Assembly (NCBI RefSeq): GCF_029784155.1
Contig: NC_073693.1
Span: 152,088,843-152,152,842, forward strand
Direction of reading: 5' to 3'
Length of the DNA: 64,000 bases
Origin: Uranotaenia lowii
Lineage: Eukaryota > Arthropoda > Insecta > Diptera > Culicidae
Under the pieces are notes generated by a model that did no database searches, was not told the DNA's origin, and saw nothing but the letters and a program-made list of their open reading frames with translations. Made by a program: the position numbers and the translations under genes. Shown here one piece after another: positions 11,100-22,799 of the stretch. How positions within the stretch are numbered: the stretch's first letter is position 1; the number at the start of each line of letters is the position of its first letter.

Positions 11100-12879
11100 A
11101 AATGAGCGTGAACTCCTATCTCAACCTCTTCGTGGTGCCGACTGGGATGCGAGTAACCTGAGCGTCGATCGGGTACCCAACCCCGGTGAATGCTTTGGTC
11201 GCATACAGACTGAGAAGGTAGCCGGACGCGTCTGTTCCCCAGGTCAAAGGCGGCGTGCAACAACAACCGAGTGTTTGTTCTCCAGGTCAGGGACGGCTCA
11301 AACAGCGTTTGTCTCGCAGCGAGCGGCTGAATTTATGAAATGCGGCTCCCGCCAGCTAAGTCCAAGATGGCAGCCCTATCGCGGGATAGGGACCTTAGGC
11401 TAACAACCTACTGCTCCCGATCTATTGAATTGATATAGAAACTGAGAGAAGAAATGCCTGAATTGGAACTTTGGCAACGACTTTTAGCATGAAAACACGG
11501 AAACGAATTGGGACTTGGTTTTAACCCTTGCCCAACAAGCCAAGCTGGCTGAACTTGCTAGAGAAGCTAGCCGCCTGAAGCTTGAAGTTCTGGGACTGAG
11601 CGAATTCGGTTGGCCTAACACTGGAGAACGAAAGACACAGTCCGGGATAGTCCTGCTTTACTCTGGCATACGAGGAGTACACGCTACTCGGGAACGAGGA
11701 GTTGGTTTCGGCCCTCATAAGGTGGGAATCGATAAACGAAAGAATAATCGTACCCAGATTTAGAACACGAGTTAGAAACCTTACAATGCTCCAGTGTTAT
11801 GCACCAACTGACGTTGCCGATTTGCAGGAGAAAGAGCAGTTTTACAGTCAACTGAACAGCGTGGTAGAGAAAATTTCGAAGGGTGACATTCAAATCCATT
11901 TGTGCGACTTCAACGCAAAGATTGGCTCCGACAATCAGGACCTTGAGCGCATCATGGGGCGCCATGGCCTAGGACAGATGAGCGAAAACGGAGAGCTGTT
12001 TGTAGAATTTTGTGGCAACAACAACATAGAGATCGCGGGATTGCTCTTCCCCAATCGACTTGCACAAAAGCACACTCTGTGACATAAGGTCACTTGGGTA
12101 TCCCAAGATGGCCGAACAGAAAATCAAATTGATCACATCTGCATCAGCCGAAAATGGAGAAGGAGCCTCCTTGATGTCCGCAACAAACGAAGCGCAGACA
12201 TTGCATCTGACCATCACCTCGTCCTTGGTGAGATATGACTGAGAGTTGCGCGTGTTCAACGGCGCGAGGAGAAAGTTGGGTGTCGATACGACGTCCGCCG
12301 GTTGGAGAATCCAGAGGTGAAAAGGGCATACGTTGAACAGCTAGAATCCCGAGCCTCGGAGTTGCCTACAGACGGAACAGTCGAAAAACAGTGGTGTGGA
12401 ATCAAGAATGCCTTTATTACGAAGAGCCATGGTACTCTCGTTAAAGTTTGTGGAAGAAGAAGTGAATGGATGTCAGATGAAACTTGGAGGATGGTCGATG
12501 ATCGGAGAAAGGCGAAAGTCGGAATTGAGCAGGCATGTACCGGGTCAGTCAAAGCAGCCGCCCGCTTACGTTATGCGGAGCTGGAAAAGGCAGTTAAACG
12601 GGCTTGTAGACGAGACAAGAGAGCCTGGACAAACTCCCTAGCCAAAGAGGGAGAAAGAGCCGCCGCCAATGGAGATATCCGATTACTTTATGACATTTCT
12701 TGCCACCTCAGTGGTGCAAGGACTAATGCTTGAATGCCGCTGAAAGACCGAGCAGGTCAGTTATTGACCGATCGAACAGATCAGCACAAACGATGGACTG
12801 AGCACTTCGAACAACTCTTCCGAGTCACAAATAACGATAGCCAACAGAACCCGTAGCTCGCCAAAAGTAAATCGCATGA
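11100..12879 (+). mobile_element. element B copy 1: 5' half of a single-ORF LINE
   Basis: From about 11390 this segment runs parallel to copy 3 (17370 onward) at high identity, including the shared leader AGGCTAACAACCTACTGCTC. About 290 bp of extra GC-rich leader (11100-11390) precedes it and is absent from copy 3, so this copy probably keeps a longer 5' UTR. Similarity stops abruptly at 12879, in the linker before the RT domain, and AT-rich unique DNA follows. The 3' part is missing. The missing half is not the piece at 16328, which starts much further downstream in the element. Confidence 0.82.
11490..12733 (+). pseudogene. element B copy 1 endonuclease and linker remnant
   Basis: Reading pieces in three frames gives LTLAQQAKLAELAREASRLK, LEVLGLSEFGWPN (the catalytic Glu motif; copy 3 has SEVRWPN), then MLQCYAPTDVADLQEKEQF, HLCDFNAKI (copy 3 has HLGDFN), and ENQIDHIC. 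The linker frame 12302-12733 (143 codons) is continuous through RRDKRAWTNSLAKEGE, where copy 3 has a stop. It ends at a TGA at 12731-12733, where copy 3 has AGA. Frameshifts near 11715 and 12080 and loss of the RT make it non-functional. Confidence 0.8.
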
Positions 12880-15599
12880 ATATATATATCTTAAATTTTG
12901 ATTTCATTTTCAAACGTAAAAGTATGTAAATTTAAATTTTTTATATCTGAAAAATTACCAAATATAGTTAGAAATATGAAGAATGGTTTAATAGTGTACT
13001 GATTTGCTTCTAAAGGATATTTTGCGGTATTGCAAAAATTGCGTATGCAACTCGTAGGAAAATGTTATTTTTTTTCAGTTCTTGACGTAAATTATTATAA
13101 ATTTCTGCTCGTGCTGAATTTTCTTTTTGCAACTTGTTGAATAAATAATTATATGATAATAAAAAGCTTCTTTCCCTAGCTATCTTGTGCATTTGAGGAT
13201 TTTTTTAACATTTGAATGCTGATCTGAAGCATTTCTTTTATGAATAACAAAAAAATAAATATATAGTACATATATTGTTTCTATCTGTTCATCAAAAACA
13301 ATAAACAAAAAGCTCGTTTTATGTTTTTTTTTCAATCGTGTTGATCATTCGAACCGATTAGAATATTCGTTTTTGAATATAAGATCTATTGATTGAGTGA
13401 ACAAGTGTTTTTTTATGGTTTGACAGTTTTCATAAAGTTAACATAATTTTATTTATAAGTAATTGATCGATTTCAACATCATATGAAGCTTGCAGTTTTT
13501 ACAAGGTTCTACGTGAACTTATGTTCATTCTCTCAGCTTGTCGAACAGCCATGTTGAACAATTATCTACAAGATGTTATATTGCTGTTTAAAGAATCCAA
13601 AAGCCCAATTAAATCACAAAGAGTTTTTTTTATGAGAAACACCGCGTGTGTGAAACAAACATATGAAGTAGATAGAGAACATTCCGCGATCTCCATCTTA
13701 AGAGCATCAACGGCTATTAATGTTCTCAGCCATCTCGGTAGGAGTATAGAAACGAGTAAATTGCTTCAATTTCTTCATCGAACCAGTTTTCAGAGCCACC
13801 AGCTATGAGGCATTCTTTGAGCTTAAGCCGGCTCAATTCCACCCGCACCAAGAATCAATGATGTTGGCATCTCGATTTCACCCAGCAGCAGCCTCCCAGA
13901 TAGATCGGAATCCATAACAATTTTCCGACCAATTCACCTGTCGGTTTTTTCTGCTTCTACTTCTGCTAGGTATACAAACAGAATTTCGAAACCACATGAG
14001 CTTTCAATGTTTTGGCTTGTTACAATCAAACAAAAACAACAGCAACAGTCACACACATTTTCCACTCATCCATCGAGAAACAGACCCACAAAGAGAGATT
14101 GCTACAAAATCAGAAAGAAACATAAAACATAGGCTGACAGCTGCCAGGCATCGTGGGTTGGCGAAAGAAGAAAAAAAGTAAAACTAATATGCCTATCAGG
14201 TCCCAGGCAAGTGGGCCAAATCGCAAGGCAGCTTCAATATACCTACTGACTGAAGTCACTTAAAATGTAAGTCAAGCGAACATTGGTAGGCGAATATTTC
14301 GCAGTCAATAACAAACAGCTCTCCTGCTGCAAGCCTCGGGAGAATCTTAGCAAGATAGATACTTGTTGCATTGTCTGGGTGCCGTTTTATGATCTTGTCC
14401 CAGACCGGGTGGTTTTAAGAAAGTCAAACAAGCAGCCAGACCGACAGACAGAAGTCGATCGGTTTGGTAATCCCGAAAGAGAAAAACAAGCTTTCGACGT
14501 TTTATTTGCATGTCAACATATTTTTGCATCTCTTCGGACAATGGCTGATGATGATCGGAGAATCGGCTCTCTATAGAGATTATTGCAATATAATATAGGT
14601 AACACATATTCGATGCTGTAAGCAACGAGTTAGTCGAACTGATTAAGCCACTACTAATCTGGTTATCTTCACTTTCTATGGCTTACTAGCTGATTGGCAT
14701 CTTTTCCACCATTCGCATGATAATACAATACGATAGAGACGCATCAGTTGATGTAACTCTTTATTGGGCTAATGTGTCAATCGTCAAGCCCATAACATGA
14801 TTGCATCGAGCATTAAGTAACGGATTGGACTAATCAAAACAACGTCGGTGAATCTTCTTTCTTTTCATAAGGTTATAGGAGCAATTGTGTAAGAACCTAA
14901 ATCAATGATGATCACACGCAGTGGTTTAGTTTCTATTTATAATTGAAATTTTTTACTCAACAAGGCTTGAACCTACTTTTTGATATACATGGCCACACAA
15001 AAAGAAAATGAGAACCTTTGAGACAGAGGTGCAAGTACTTAGAATAAGCATTCCAGATTGCCTGGTTTAAGGCTGCATATTGCAAAATTTGGGGAAAAGT
15101 CCGATGCGTCCTAGGTTTTCCACGAATGAACGTCCAGATATTGCCCAAATTTGTGCACATTATTTGCAAAATTTGGCTACAAGAGCTCAAATTAAGCTTT
15201 TTAAATTTTGAATCGCAAAATGTCACGAAAAGCTTATGATGTGTATAAGGGCAGCCTTTATTCCCAACTCCCTTGAACCTAGCTCTCACCCCCAATCTTG
15301 TGGGTAAAGTGGACAGAGTTGGTAAAGTGGGCCCCCCTTAAATCTTACTTATTTCCTTATAAAGTAGTGCAAACTTCATTAGAGGCTATTAGAGATACCC
15401 TGTGGAACACGGAGCTGTCAAACACTGAAAATAATGAACAAAAGCAGAACACACGTGCACTTCTAAATGGTGAAGTTGTTTCCGGCCTACAACAACTAAC
15501 GTTTTGAAGGGGGGAGTATGGTCGAGCACTTTCAAAAATTGCAAGAATGTTGTGTCAAATTTTCAATCGAAGCAGAACTGTAGAAATTATAGGCCTTTA
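12880..15599. other. non-coding stretch, nothing firmly recognised
   Basis: AT-rich DNA, with slightly GC-richer, exon-like composition at 13500-13930 and 14200-14580 but no supported frame. At 15298-15345 the strings GTAAAGTGGACAG and GTAAAGTGGGCCCCCC resemble the termini of abundant dipteran MITEs, but no partner end was found before the assembly gap. Confidence 0.4.
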
Positions 15600-16099
15600 N
15601 NNNNNNNNNNNNNNNNNNNNNNNNNNNNNNNNNNNNNNNNNNNNNNNNNNNNNNNNNNNNNNNNNNNNNNNNNNNNNNNNNNNNNNNNNNNNNNNNNNNN
15701 NNNNNNNNNNNNNNNNNNNNNNNNNNNNNNNNNNNNNNNNNNNNNNNNNNNNNNNNNNNNNNNNNNNNNNNNNNNNNNNNNNNNNNNNNNNNNNNNNNNN
15801 NNNNNNNNNNNNNNNNNNNNNNNNNNNNNNNNNNNNNNNNNNNNNNNNNNNNNNNNNNNNNNNNNNNNNNNNNNNNNNNNNNNNNNNNNNNNNNNNNNNN
15901 NNNNNNNNNNNNNNNNNNNNNNNNNNNNNNNNNNNNNNNNNNNNNNNNNNNNNNNNNNNNNNNNNNNNNNNNNNNNNNNNNNNNNNNNNNNNNNNNNNNN
16001 NNNNNNNNNNNNNNNNNNNNNNNNNNNNNNNNNNNNNNNNNNNNNNNNNNNNNNNNNNNNNNNNNNNNNNNNNNNNNNNNNNNNNNNNNNNNNNNNNNN
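15600..16099. other. assembly gap of exactly 500 N
   Basis: Five hundred consecutive undetermined bases, a round number that usually means a placeholder of unknown true length. The gap abuts an (AG)n microsatellite, a likely cause of assembly failure. Apparent long frames across the gap are artefacts. Confidence 0.97.

Positions 16100-16100
<1 letters not shown>

Positions 16101-16160
<60 letters not shown>
16101..16160 (+). repeat. (AG)30 microsatellite
   Basis: Sixty bases of uninterrupted AG dinucleotide directly after the gap. The true length is uncertain because the repeat may extend into the N run. Confidence 0.97.
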
Positions 16161-16161
<1 letters not shown>

Positions 16162-16327
16162 AGAAACTCCCATCGCGTTTTCCTCGAAAGTACATTTTTA
16201 AAGTCCGTGGATATCGTCATTTGAAACCTACTTATCCGATTCTTTTCAAATTTGGAACATATTTTCTACATATAAAACACCAACCCCCCACGATTTTCTT
16301 TTTTTTTTTTACTTTGGGGAGATTTTA

Positions 16328-16857
16328 CAGATTGACTGTAGACCAAACCGAGGATTGCCGTGGAATCCTTCAACCATGGAGCAACTGAACGACCTTGACC
16401 TGGCAGACGATATTGTTTTGCTCGCACAAACACAACAAGACATGCAGAGCAAACTCGACGACCTCACCGAAAGCTCCAAGTCAACTGGTCTCAAAATCAA
16501 TGTCGGAAAGACCAAGTCGATGGAAATCAATACAGAAAATCGTTCCAATTTCGTGGTAGCTGGACAACAGGTTGAGACAGTGAAGTGCTTCCAGTATCTT
16601 GGTAGCCAGATTACGGCTGATGGTGGTACCAAGAAGGACATCGAAACCCGGATCAGAAAAGCCCGATTTGCGTTTGTGAGTCTCCGAAACATCTGGCGGT
16701 CACGCCAGATCTCTCTACGAACTAAGATCCGAATCTTCAACTCAAACGTCAAATCCGTATTGCTGTATGGGTGTGAAACTTGGTGCACATATGCGGTGAC
16801 GATGCGAAAACTGCAAGTTTTTGTGAATCGCTGCCTGCGGAACATCATCCGCGCTTT
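16328..16857 (+). mobile_element. element B fragment: RT palm to thumb
   Basis: This is co-linear with 19632-20156 of copy 3. The frame from 16355 is open for 179 codons and reads LNDLDLADDIVLLAQTQQDM (the catalytic LADD motif), GLKINVGKTKSMEI, VKCFQYLGSQITADGG, FNSNVKSVLLYGCETWCTYA and VNRCLRNIIRA. It is truncated on both sides: similarity starts just before the palm and stops within the Ile-Ile-Arg-Ala motif, after which AT-rich DNA follows. About 90 per cent identity to copy 3 by eye. No target duplication was seen. Confidence 0.85.
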
Positions 16858-17357
16858 GTTTATTTTGCCCTGTTCAGTAAAAAATAAATTTTGAGGAAAT
16901 TTCGAAGGAAATTCAAGCCATTGTTAAAAACTTCAATAATTTCTTATGAGATTTAAAATTAAAAATAATTTCAATTAATCTTGGAAAATTCTGGAAATTC
17001 GTCAATTGAAAACACAATATTTAGTACATTTTATCTCAGAAAACAGAATAACTTGGAGAATTCTGGATGCCTTATGCCCTTAACTTTCAAATGAGAGCTG
17101 ATAGACAAAGTCGAACAAAGAATTCGAGTTCCAGATAATTTAAACAACTTCCACAAACACAAACTTACAAAATCATGTATCAAAACAAAGGTATTAAAAA
17201 TGTTGTTCTCCTGTGACAAGTTTAAGTTTTTTAATTTAATAGATTTTTTATTAGTGTCACAAACCAAGTACAAAATAAATTATTGGGGAAAAGAATATAA
17301 TGTTGAATAATTATTTTTTATATTCTCCAATGAGAACAAAAATCATAAGATACAGTG
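16858..17357. other. AT-rich non-coding spacer
   Basis: Spacer between two element B copies. Nothing recognised. Confidence 0.6.
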
Positions 17358-17463
17358 ATGGTTTTTAAGGGACTTTAGGCTAACAACCTACTGCTCCCGA
17401 TTTGAAATTGTTACGGAATCCGAAAGAAATGACCGACCTGGAACTTTGGCGACGACTTTTAGC

Positions 17464-20400
17464 ATGAAAAAACGGACACGAATTGGAACTTGGAATGTTT
17501 TGACCCTTGCCCAACAAGGCAAACTGGAACAACTTGCTAGAGAGGCTAGCCGCCTCAAGCTTGAAATTCTGGGACTGAGCGAGGTCCGTTGGCCTAACAC
17601 TGGAGAACATAAGACACAGTCCGGGCAAGTCCTGCTTTATTCTGGCATACGAGGAGAACATGCTACTCGGGAACGGAGAGTTGGTTTCCTGTTAAGCCCG
17701 CAGGCCTACGCGGCCCTCATTACATGGGAACCGATAAACGAAAGAATAATCGTAGCCAGATTCAGAACACGGGTTAGAAACCTTACAATGGTCCAGTGTT
17801 ATGCGCCAACTGACGTTGCCGATTTGCAGGAGAAAGAGCAGTTTTACAGTCAATTGAACAGCGTGGTTGAGAGAATTCCGAAGGGTGACATTCAAATCCA
17901 CTTAGGCGACTTCAACGCAAAGATTCGCTCCGAAAATCAGGACCTTGAGCGCATCATGGGGCGCCATGGCCTAGGACAGATGAGCGAAAACGGAGAGCTG
18001 TTTGTAGAATTTTGTGGCAACAACAACATGGTGATCGGTGGATCGCTCTTCCCACATCGACCAGCACATGAGGTCACTTGGGTATCCCGAGATGGCCGAA
18101 CAGAAAATCAAATTGACCACATCTGCAATTATGTTCGTCAAGTTATGTTATAAGACGGAATACTATGTAAATAAATAAATAAACATCTGTATCTGTAGAA
18201 AATGGAGAAGGAGCCTTCTTGATGTCCGCAACAAACGAAGCGCAGACATTGCATCTGACCATCACCTCGTCCTTGGCGAGATACGACTGAGAGTTGCGCG
18301 TGTCCAACGGCGCGAGGAGAAAGTCGGGTGTCGATACGACGTCCGCCGGTTGGAGAATCCAGAGGTGAAAAGGGCATACGTTGAACAGCTAGAATCCCGA
18401 GCCTCAGAGCTGCCGACAGACGGAACAGTCGAAGAACAGTGGTGTGGAATCAAGAATGCCTTTATCACGACGAGCCATGGTACTCTCGGTAAAGTTTGTG
18501 GAAGAAGGAGTGAATGGATGTCGGATGAAACTTGGAGGATGGTCGATGATCGGAGAAAGGCGAAAGTCGGAATTGAGCAGGCATGTACCGGGTCAGCCAA
18601 AGCAGCCGCCCGCTTACGATATGCGGAGCTGGAAAAGGCAGTTAAACGAGCTTGTAGATGAGACAAGAGAGCCTGGACAAACTCCCTAGCCGAAGAGGGA
18701 GAAAGAGCCGCCGCCAATGGAGATATCCGATTACTTTATGACATTTCTCGCCGCCTCAGTGGTGCAAGGACTAATGCAAGAATGCCGCTGAAAGACCGAG
18801 CAGGTCAGTTATTGACCGATCGAACAGATCAGCTCAAACGATGGACTGAGCACTTCGAACAACTCTTCCGAGTCACGAATAGCGATGGCCAACAAAACCC
18901 GCAGCTCGAAGCGCCAACAGTAAGTCGCATAAATGGCGTCAACTCGGAAGCGCCCTCGCTGGCTGAAATAGAAGCGGCAATCAAAAACATGAAATCCAAC
19001 AAAGCACCTAGGATCGATTGCATCCCTGCTGAAATGCTGAAAGCCGACCCTGCCCTATCAGCACAAATGTTGCACCGTCTTTTCGCTGACATTTGGGATA
19101 CTGCAACATTCCCGGCCGACTGGATGCAGGGTATCCTTGTAAAGGTCCCGAAGAAAGAAGACCTGACAGAGTGCGGTAACTGGCGAGGCATAACGTTGAT
19201 CTGTACAACCCTCAAAGTACTCTGCAAAGTGATCCTGAACAGGATCCAGGAGAAAATCGACGCTACACTCCGACGGCAACAAGCTGGATTCCGATCCGGA
19301 CGATCATGTGTGGACAACATCACAACGCTACGAATCATACTGGAAGAAATCAACGAATTCCAGGACTCTCTTCTGCTGGAGTTCGTTGATTTCGAAAAAG
19401 CATTTGACCGACTTAACCATGAAAACATCTGGGCGGCTCTAAGGCGACGAGGGGTCCCAGAGAAACTAGTCCATCTCATCGAAGCACAATATGAGGCATT
19501 TTCGTGCAAGGTCTTGCACGACGGTGTCTTGTCCGAACCAATCCCGGTAACTGCTGGAGTGAGACAAGGATGTATTCTATCACCGCTACTTTTTCTAATC
19601 GTAATGGATGAGATTCTGATTGGATCGATTGACTGTGCACCGAACCGAGGATTGCCGTGGAATCCTTCAACAATGGAGCAACTGAACGACCTTGACCTGG
19701 CTGACGATATTGTTTTGCTCGCCCAAACACAACCAGATATGCAGAGCAAACTCGACGACCTCACCGAAAGTTCCAAGGCAGCAGGTCTCAAAGTCAATGT
19801 CGGAAAGACCAAGTCGATGGAGATCAACACAGGAAATCCCTCCAGTTTCATGGTAGCTGGGCAGCAAGTTGAGAAAGTGGAGTGCTTCCAGTATCTTGGT
19901 AGCCAGATAACGCCTGATGGTGGTACCAGGAAAGACATCGAAACCCGGATCAGAAAGGCCCGATTTGCGTTTGCGAGTCTCCGAAACATCTGGCGGTCAC
20001 GCCAGATCTCTCTACGAACGAAAATCCGAATCTTCAACTCAAACGTCAAATCCGTATTGCTGTACGGGTGCGAAACTTGGTGCACATATGCGGTAACGAC
20101 GCGAAGACTGCAAGTATTTGTAAACCGCTGCCTGCGGAACATCATCCGCGCTTGGTGGCCTGGCAACTGGATCTCGAATGAGGAACTACATCGCCGGTGT
20201 CATCAAAGGGCGCTAGAAATCGAGATTCGGAAACGTAAGTGGAGATGGATTGGGCACACGCTGCGAAGAGATGAAAACGAGATTTGCAGAGAGGCGCTAG
20301 ATTGGAATCCAGAAGGTCATCGAAGAAGAGGCAGACCCAGACACTCGTGGCGGCGAAGCCTAGCCGCTGAAATCCGAACTGTCGAGGAGAATCTTGACTG

Positions 20401-20491
20401 GGACCAAGTGAAGAAGCTGGCTCCAGATCGTCAACAGTGGAGGTCTTTTACCACGGCCCTATGCACCGGAGGATCGGCGCGGGATCATTAA
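17464..20491 (+). pseudogene. element B ORF: endonuclease-reverse transcriptase, two lesions
   Basis: The ATG at 17464 follows the conserved leader. The first part is an EEP endonuclease: RIGTWNVLTLAQQG, LGLSEVRWPN, QCYAPTDVADLQ, IHLGDFNAKI, ENQIDHIC. After a linker comes a reverse transcriptase: DCIPAEMLKADP, VPKKEDLTECGNWRGITLIC, QAGFRSGRSCVDN, FVDFEKAFDRLNHENIW (motif A), GVRQGCILSPLLF (motif B) and DLADDIVLL (motif C, Asp codons at 19703-19708). The C-terminal domain has RCHQRALEIEIRKRKWRWIG, HTLRRDENEI and RRRGRPRHSWRRSL. Two lesions break it: a 55-bp insertion plus a 9-bp target duplication at 18128-18191 (64 bp, a +1 shift), and a CGA to TGA stop at 18659-18661, a C-to-T change judged from copy 1. 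Otherwise one frame of about 990 codons. Clade RTE-like; placement not certain. Confidence 0.88.
18128..18182 (+). mobile_element. 55-bp 3' tail of element A inserted in element B
   Basis: The segment matches the minus-strand 3' terminus of element A (about 5340-5395), including GACGGAATACTATGT and an ATAAATAAATAA tail. It is flanked by the near-identical 9-mers ACATCTGCA (18119-18127) and ACATCTGTA (18183-18191), and copy 1 of element B lacks it. This is an extremely 5'-truncated LINE insertion. It shifts the element B frame by one and supplies the last codons (YVRQVML and stop) of the shortened endonuclease frame. Confidence 0.88.
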
Positions 20492-20513
20492 GTAAGTAAG
20501 TAAGATGGTTTTT

Positions 20514-22189
20514 TTTCACAATTTTGCTAGATGCATGGTTAATTGAAGTTACTTTTTTATTATTATTTTTTAAAATATTGTTCAAAACCTTAAATTTTTG
20601 AGTTTTAAAACCTGGATGAATTTTTTTTCTTCAAAATTATAACAGCCTTTCAAAAATATGAGATATTTGTCCACGAAACTTGAAAAATAGAGGTGTTTTT
20701 TTTCTTGAATAATGCGTTGTGCTGATTTTGTTGTCTTTAAATCTGAAAAAAAAATCTTACATTGACAATTGCAACCAATCTAGATAAGACCGATCGTTAG
20801 ACGAACATTTTAAAATGAGGATCCCAATTATCATAAAATAGTAAAAGCAATGATAATTTAAATCGTTCATCATGAGATTTTTATCACTATCATATGAATG
20901 TTTATTCTGAGCATTTTTTATGATTCATTTAAGGCGTTTTTTGCGCAAAACCTTTTGAATCGAGCGAATGATAACTTAGTTCGTAAATATGAAATCAAAA
21001 GGCAGTCAATATGTACTGAAAAGCGATTATCCTGCGGAACTCAAATCCAACTATTTGTTAACAAATTTGGCGAAAAAGTTAAAAAAAGATTGTTTGGAAC
21101 TTCTCGATTACAACACGGACCTCTATACAAAAATTAAATAAATTTTTGAACAGTACTGTAACCTGTTATATTATTCATAGCAAAACATGTTAGGTCAGTC
21201 CATTTAAATGCATCCACATCCTCCAACGTTAATCACTTCAACTTGCTTTGCGCTTACGCAACAACGACAACAACATCGGCTCCTCGGCTCGCCAGTTGCC
21301 TATTTTCATCTAGCTAAGTGCATCTTCACTTGCACTTTCTGCAACCTGGTTAAAAAAACGTATGCAACCCGGTTTTGATTTCATTTCCAGCATGATTGGG
21401 GCCACTCCACTCCACTTCATTCCACTTCACATCTCACTTGGACAACGATGCCATCACATCGTTTAAAGCCCACTTGACATGCCCATCTCATAAAGTCCTA
21501 CCTACCTATCTAGACTTGATGAGGCGACGAAGATGGAGGGCAGAAAAAAATACTCTCACCAACTAACTTAACGAAGCTTAAAAGGGGAGCTCCCTGGTGG
21601 CAGATAGGTAGCCAGTCATTTCATTTAAAGAGCAATGGCAAAAAAAAACCGAGAAAATCTTCAAAGCAGAAAATAGTAACAACATGAAACGACAAACCAG
21701 AAAAGCGCATCTGAAGACGCCAACAAACAACAACCTAAGTCTAGTCCATGAGGCTAGAAATGAAAACAAACCAGTTGAAGGAGTGCGATGCATCAGTAAT
21801 AACAGCAACAACAACGTAATGAAATGGCCAATTTAAACCACTGAAGTGTTTTTACTTTATTTTGTTTTGATATTCCATAGCCAGAGGCTTTTTTAGGGTA
21901 GGTGGTAAATAAGTTGAACATATCTTTTGCAACAAAAGTGTAAACTAAAATTAAACTTATATCAGTTTTAATAAATTTTTGAACTCAATGAGAATATTTT
22001 TAAAAATATTCTTGATGTCAATTTCACTCCAAGAAAGGATAGAACATATTGATTCTTCCACCCTACCATGAGTTGGTAAAGAAAATGAAAATAAAATGAA
22101 ACAAAAAACCAAAATTTTCAAGTTCAACTTAGGCAATTGGTATCAATCTTACTTTTGGCTTATTAAATTAATAATGATATATTAAATAT
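20514..22189. other. non-coding stretch, nothing recognised
   Basis: AT-rich DNA with a slightly GC-richer, CA-rich part at 21200-21830. No coding frame or paired repeat ends were found. A host regulatory region is possible but unsupported. Confidence 0.4.
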
Positions 22190-22405
22190 ATATAGGATCT
22201 CAGTGAAACTTCAAGTTTCTTTGAAGAGATCTAATTTACTTAACTCTAAGGCGTACATCTTTCAAGGGTATTATGGCTAGCATCTTACTAATGCTAAAAC
22301 CACCAGACCACAGAAAGAGTACTATGTGTGCCGTGATCGGGATTCGATCTCATGGACTCTGGCTTAGAAGACTGGAATGCTATCCTCTAGGCCACGGCCG
22401 GCGGC
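22190..22405 (-). mobile_element. tRNA-Arg-derived SINE, copy 1
   Basis: The minus-strand unit starts GCCGCCGGCCGTGGCC and ends in a TATATATA tail. Its head (22398 to 22330) folds like a tRNA: acceptor strands GCCGTGG and TCACGGC pair over 7 bp, the anticodon loop reads CTTCTAA with anticodon TCT (Arg), and the T arm holds GAGATCGAATCCCGA as B box. The body carries TTTAGCATTAGTAAGATGCT and TTGAAGTTTCACTGAGATCC, shared with copy 2 at 28155. About 80-85 per cent identical to copy 2. RNA polymerase III transcription is expected for such elements. Confidence 0.85.
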
Positions 22406-22797
22406 TTCGCTTTTACCCCATTAAATGCTGCCAGACGGATTGTGCTTTGGGAAAATTTATCATAAATTTCCTCAATGACTGTTTCGGAATCATCTTCCAA
22501 TGGATTCTTATAGAATTCGGATATGGTTCTTATGCTTGAGTCAAATTTTTTTTAATTGATGCAGTGTGCGGGTTAAGTATAAAGTTCATAAATACATATT
22601 CAATGTATCCAGCATATCAAACATGTTTCAGAATGAAATAAAAAAAAACAATCACTTCTTTATTTAAAAAAAACTGTAAGCAGATTTCGAAAGACAGTTT
22701 GAAGCCCAGAAAAGCTATTTCTGGAAATAGGTTAATGCGTTTAGCAGGTTCGTCGTTAATTGATTGTTGAAGTCTTTTGTTGGCTTTTAGAAGCAAG
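22406..22797. other. AT-rich spacer
   Basis: Spacer between the SINE and the mariner remnant. Nothing recognised. Confidence 0.5.
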
Positions 22798-22799
22798 TA

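Larger units (their letters stand above)
17367..20504 (+). mobile_element. element B copy 3: near-complete LINE with target duplications
   Basis: The 3138-bp insertion is flanked by the 9-mer ATGGTTTTT at 17358-17366 and 20505-20513, a typical LINE target-site duplication. The 5' end lies in the short leader, so it is truncated only in the UTR relative to copy 1. The 3' end is a simple TAAG repeat (about 20489-20504), not poly(A), which fits an RTE-like or related family with microsatellite tails. The whole ORF is present with only two disabling lesions, described under the coding entry. High identity among copies in the window points to fairly recent activity. Confidence 0.92.

Noticed and set aside
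15504..16388. Long reading frames in several phases across the N run and (AG)n repeat
   Set aside because: They exist only because undetermined bases contain no stops and the AG repeat reads as Arg-Glu or Ser-Leu; there is no biological support.
18829..20166. A 445-codon frame on the strand opposite the element B reverse transcriptase
   Set aside because: It is a shadow of the true coding strand, rich in Ser and Arg, without any domain; the plus strand shows all RT motifs.
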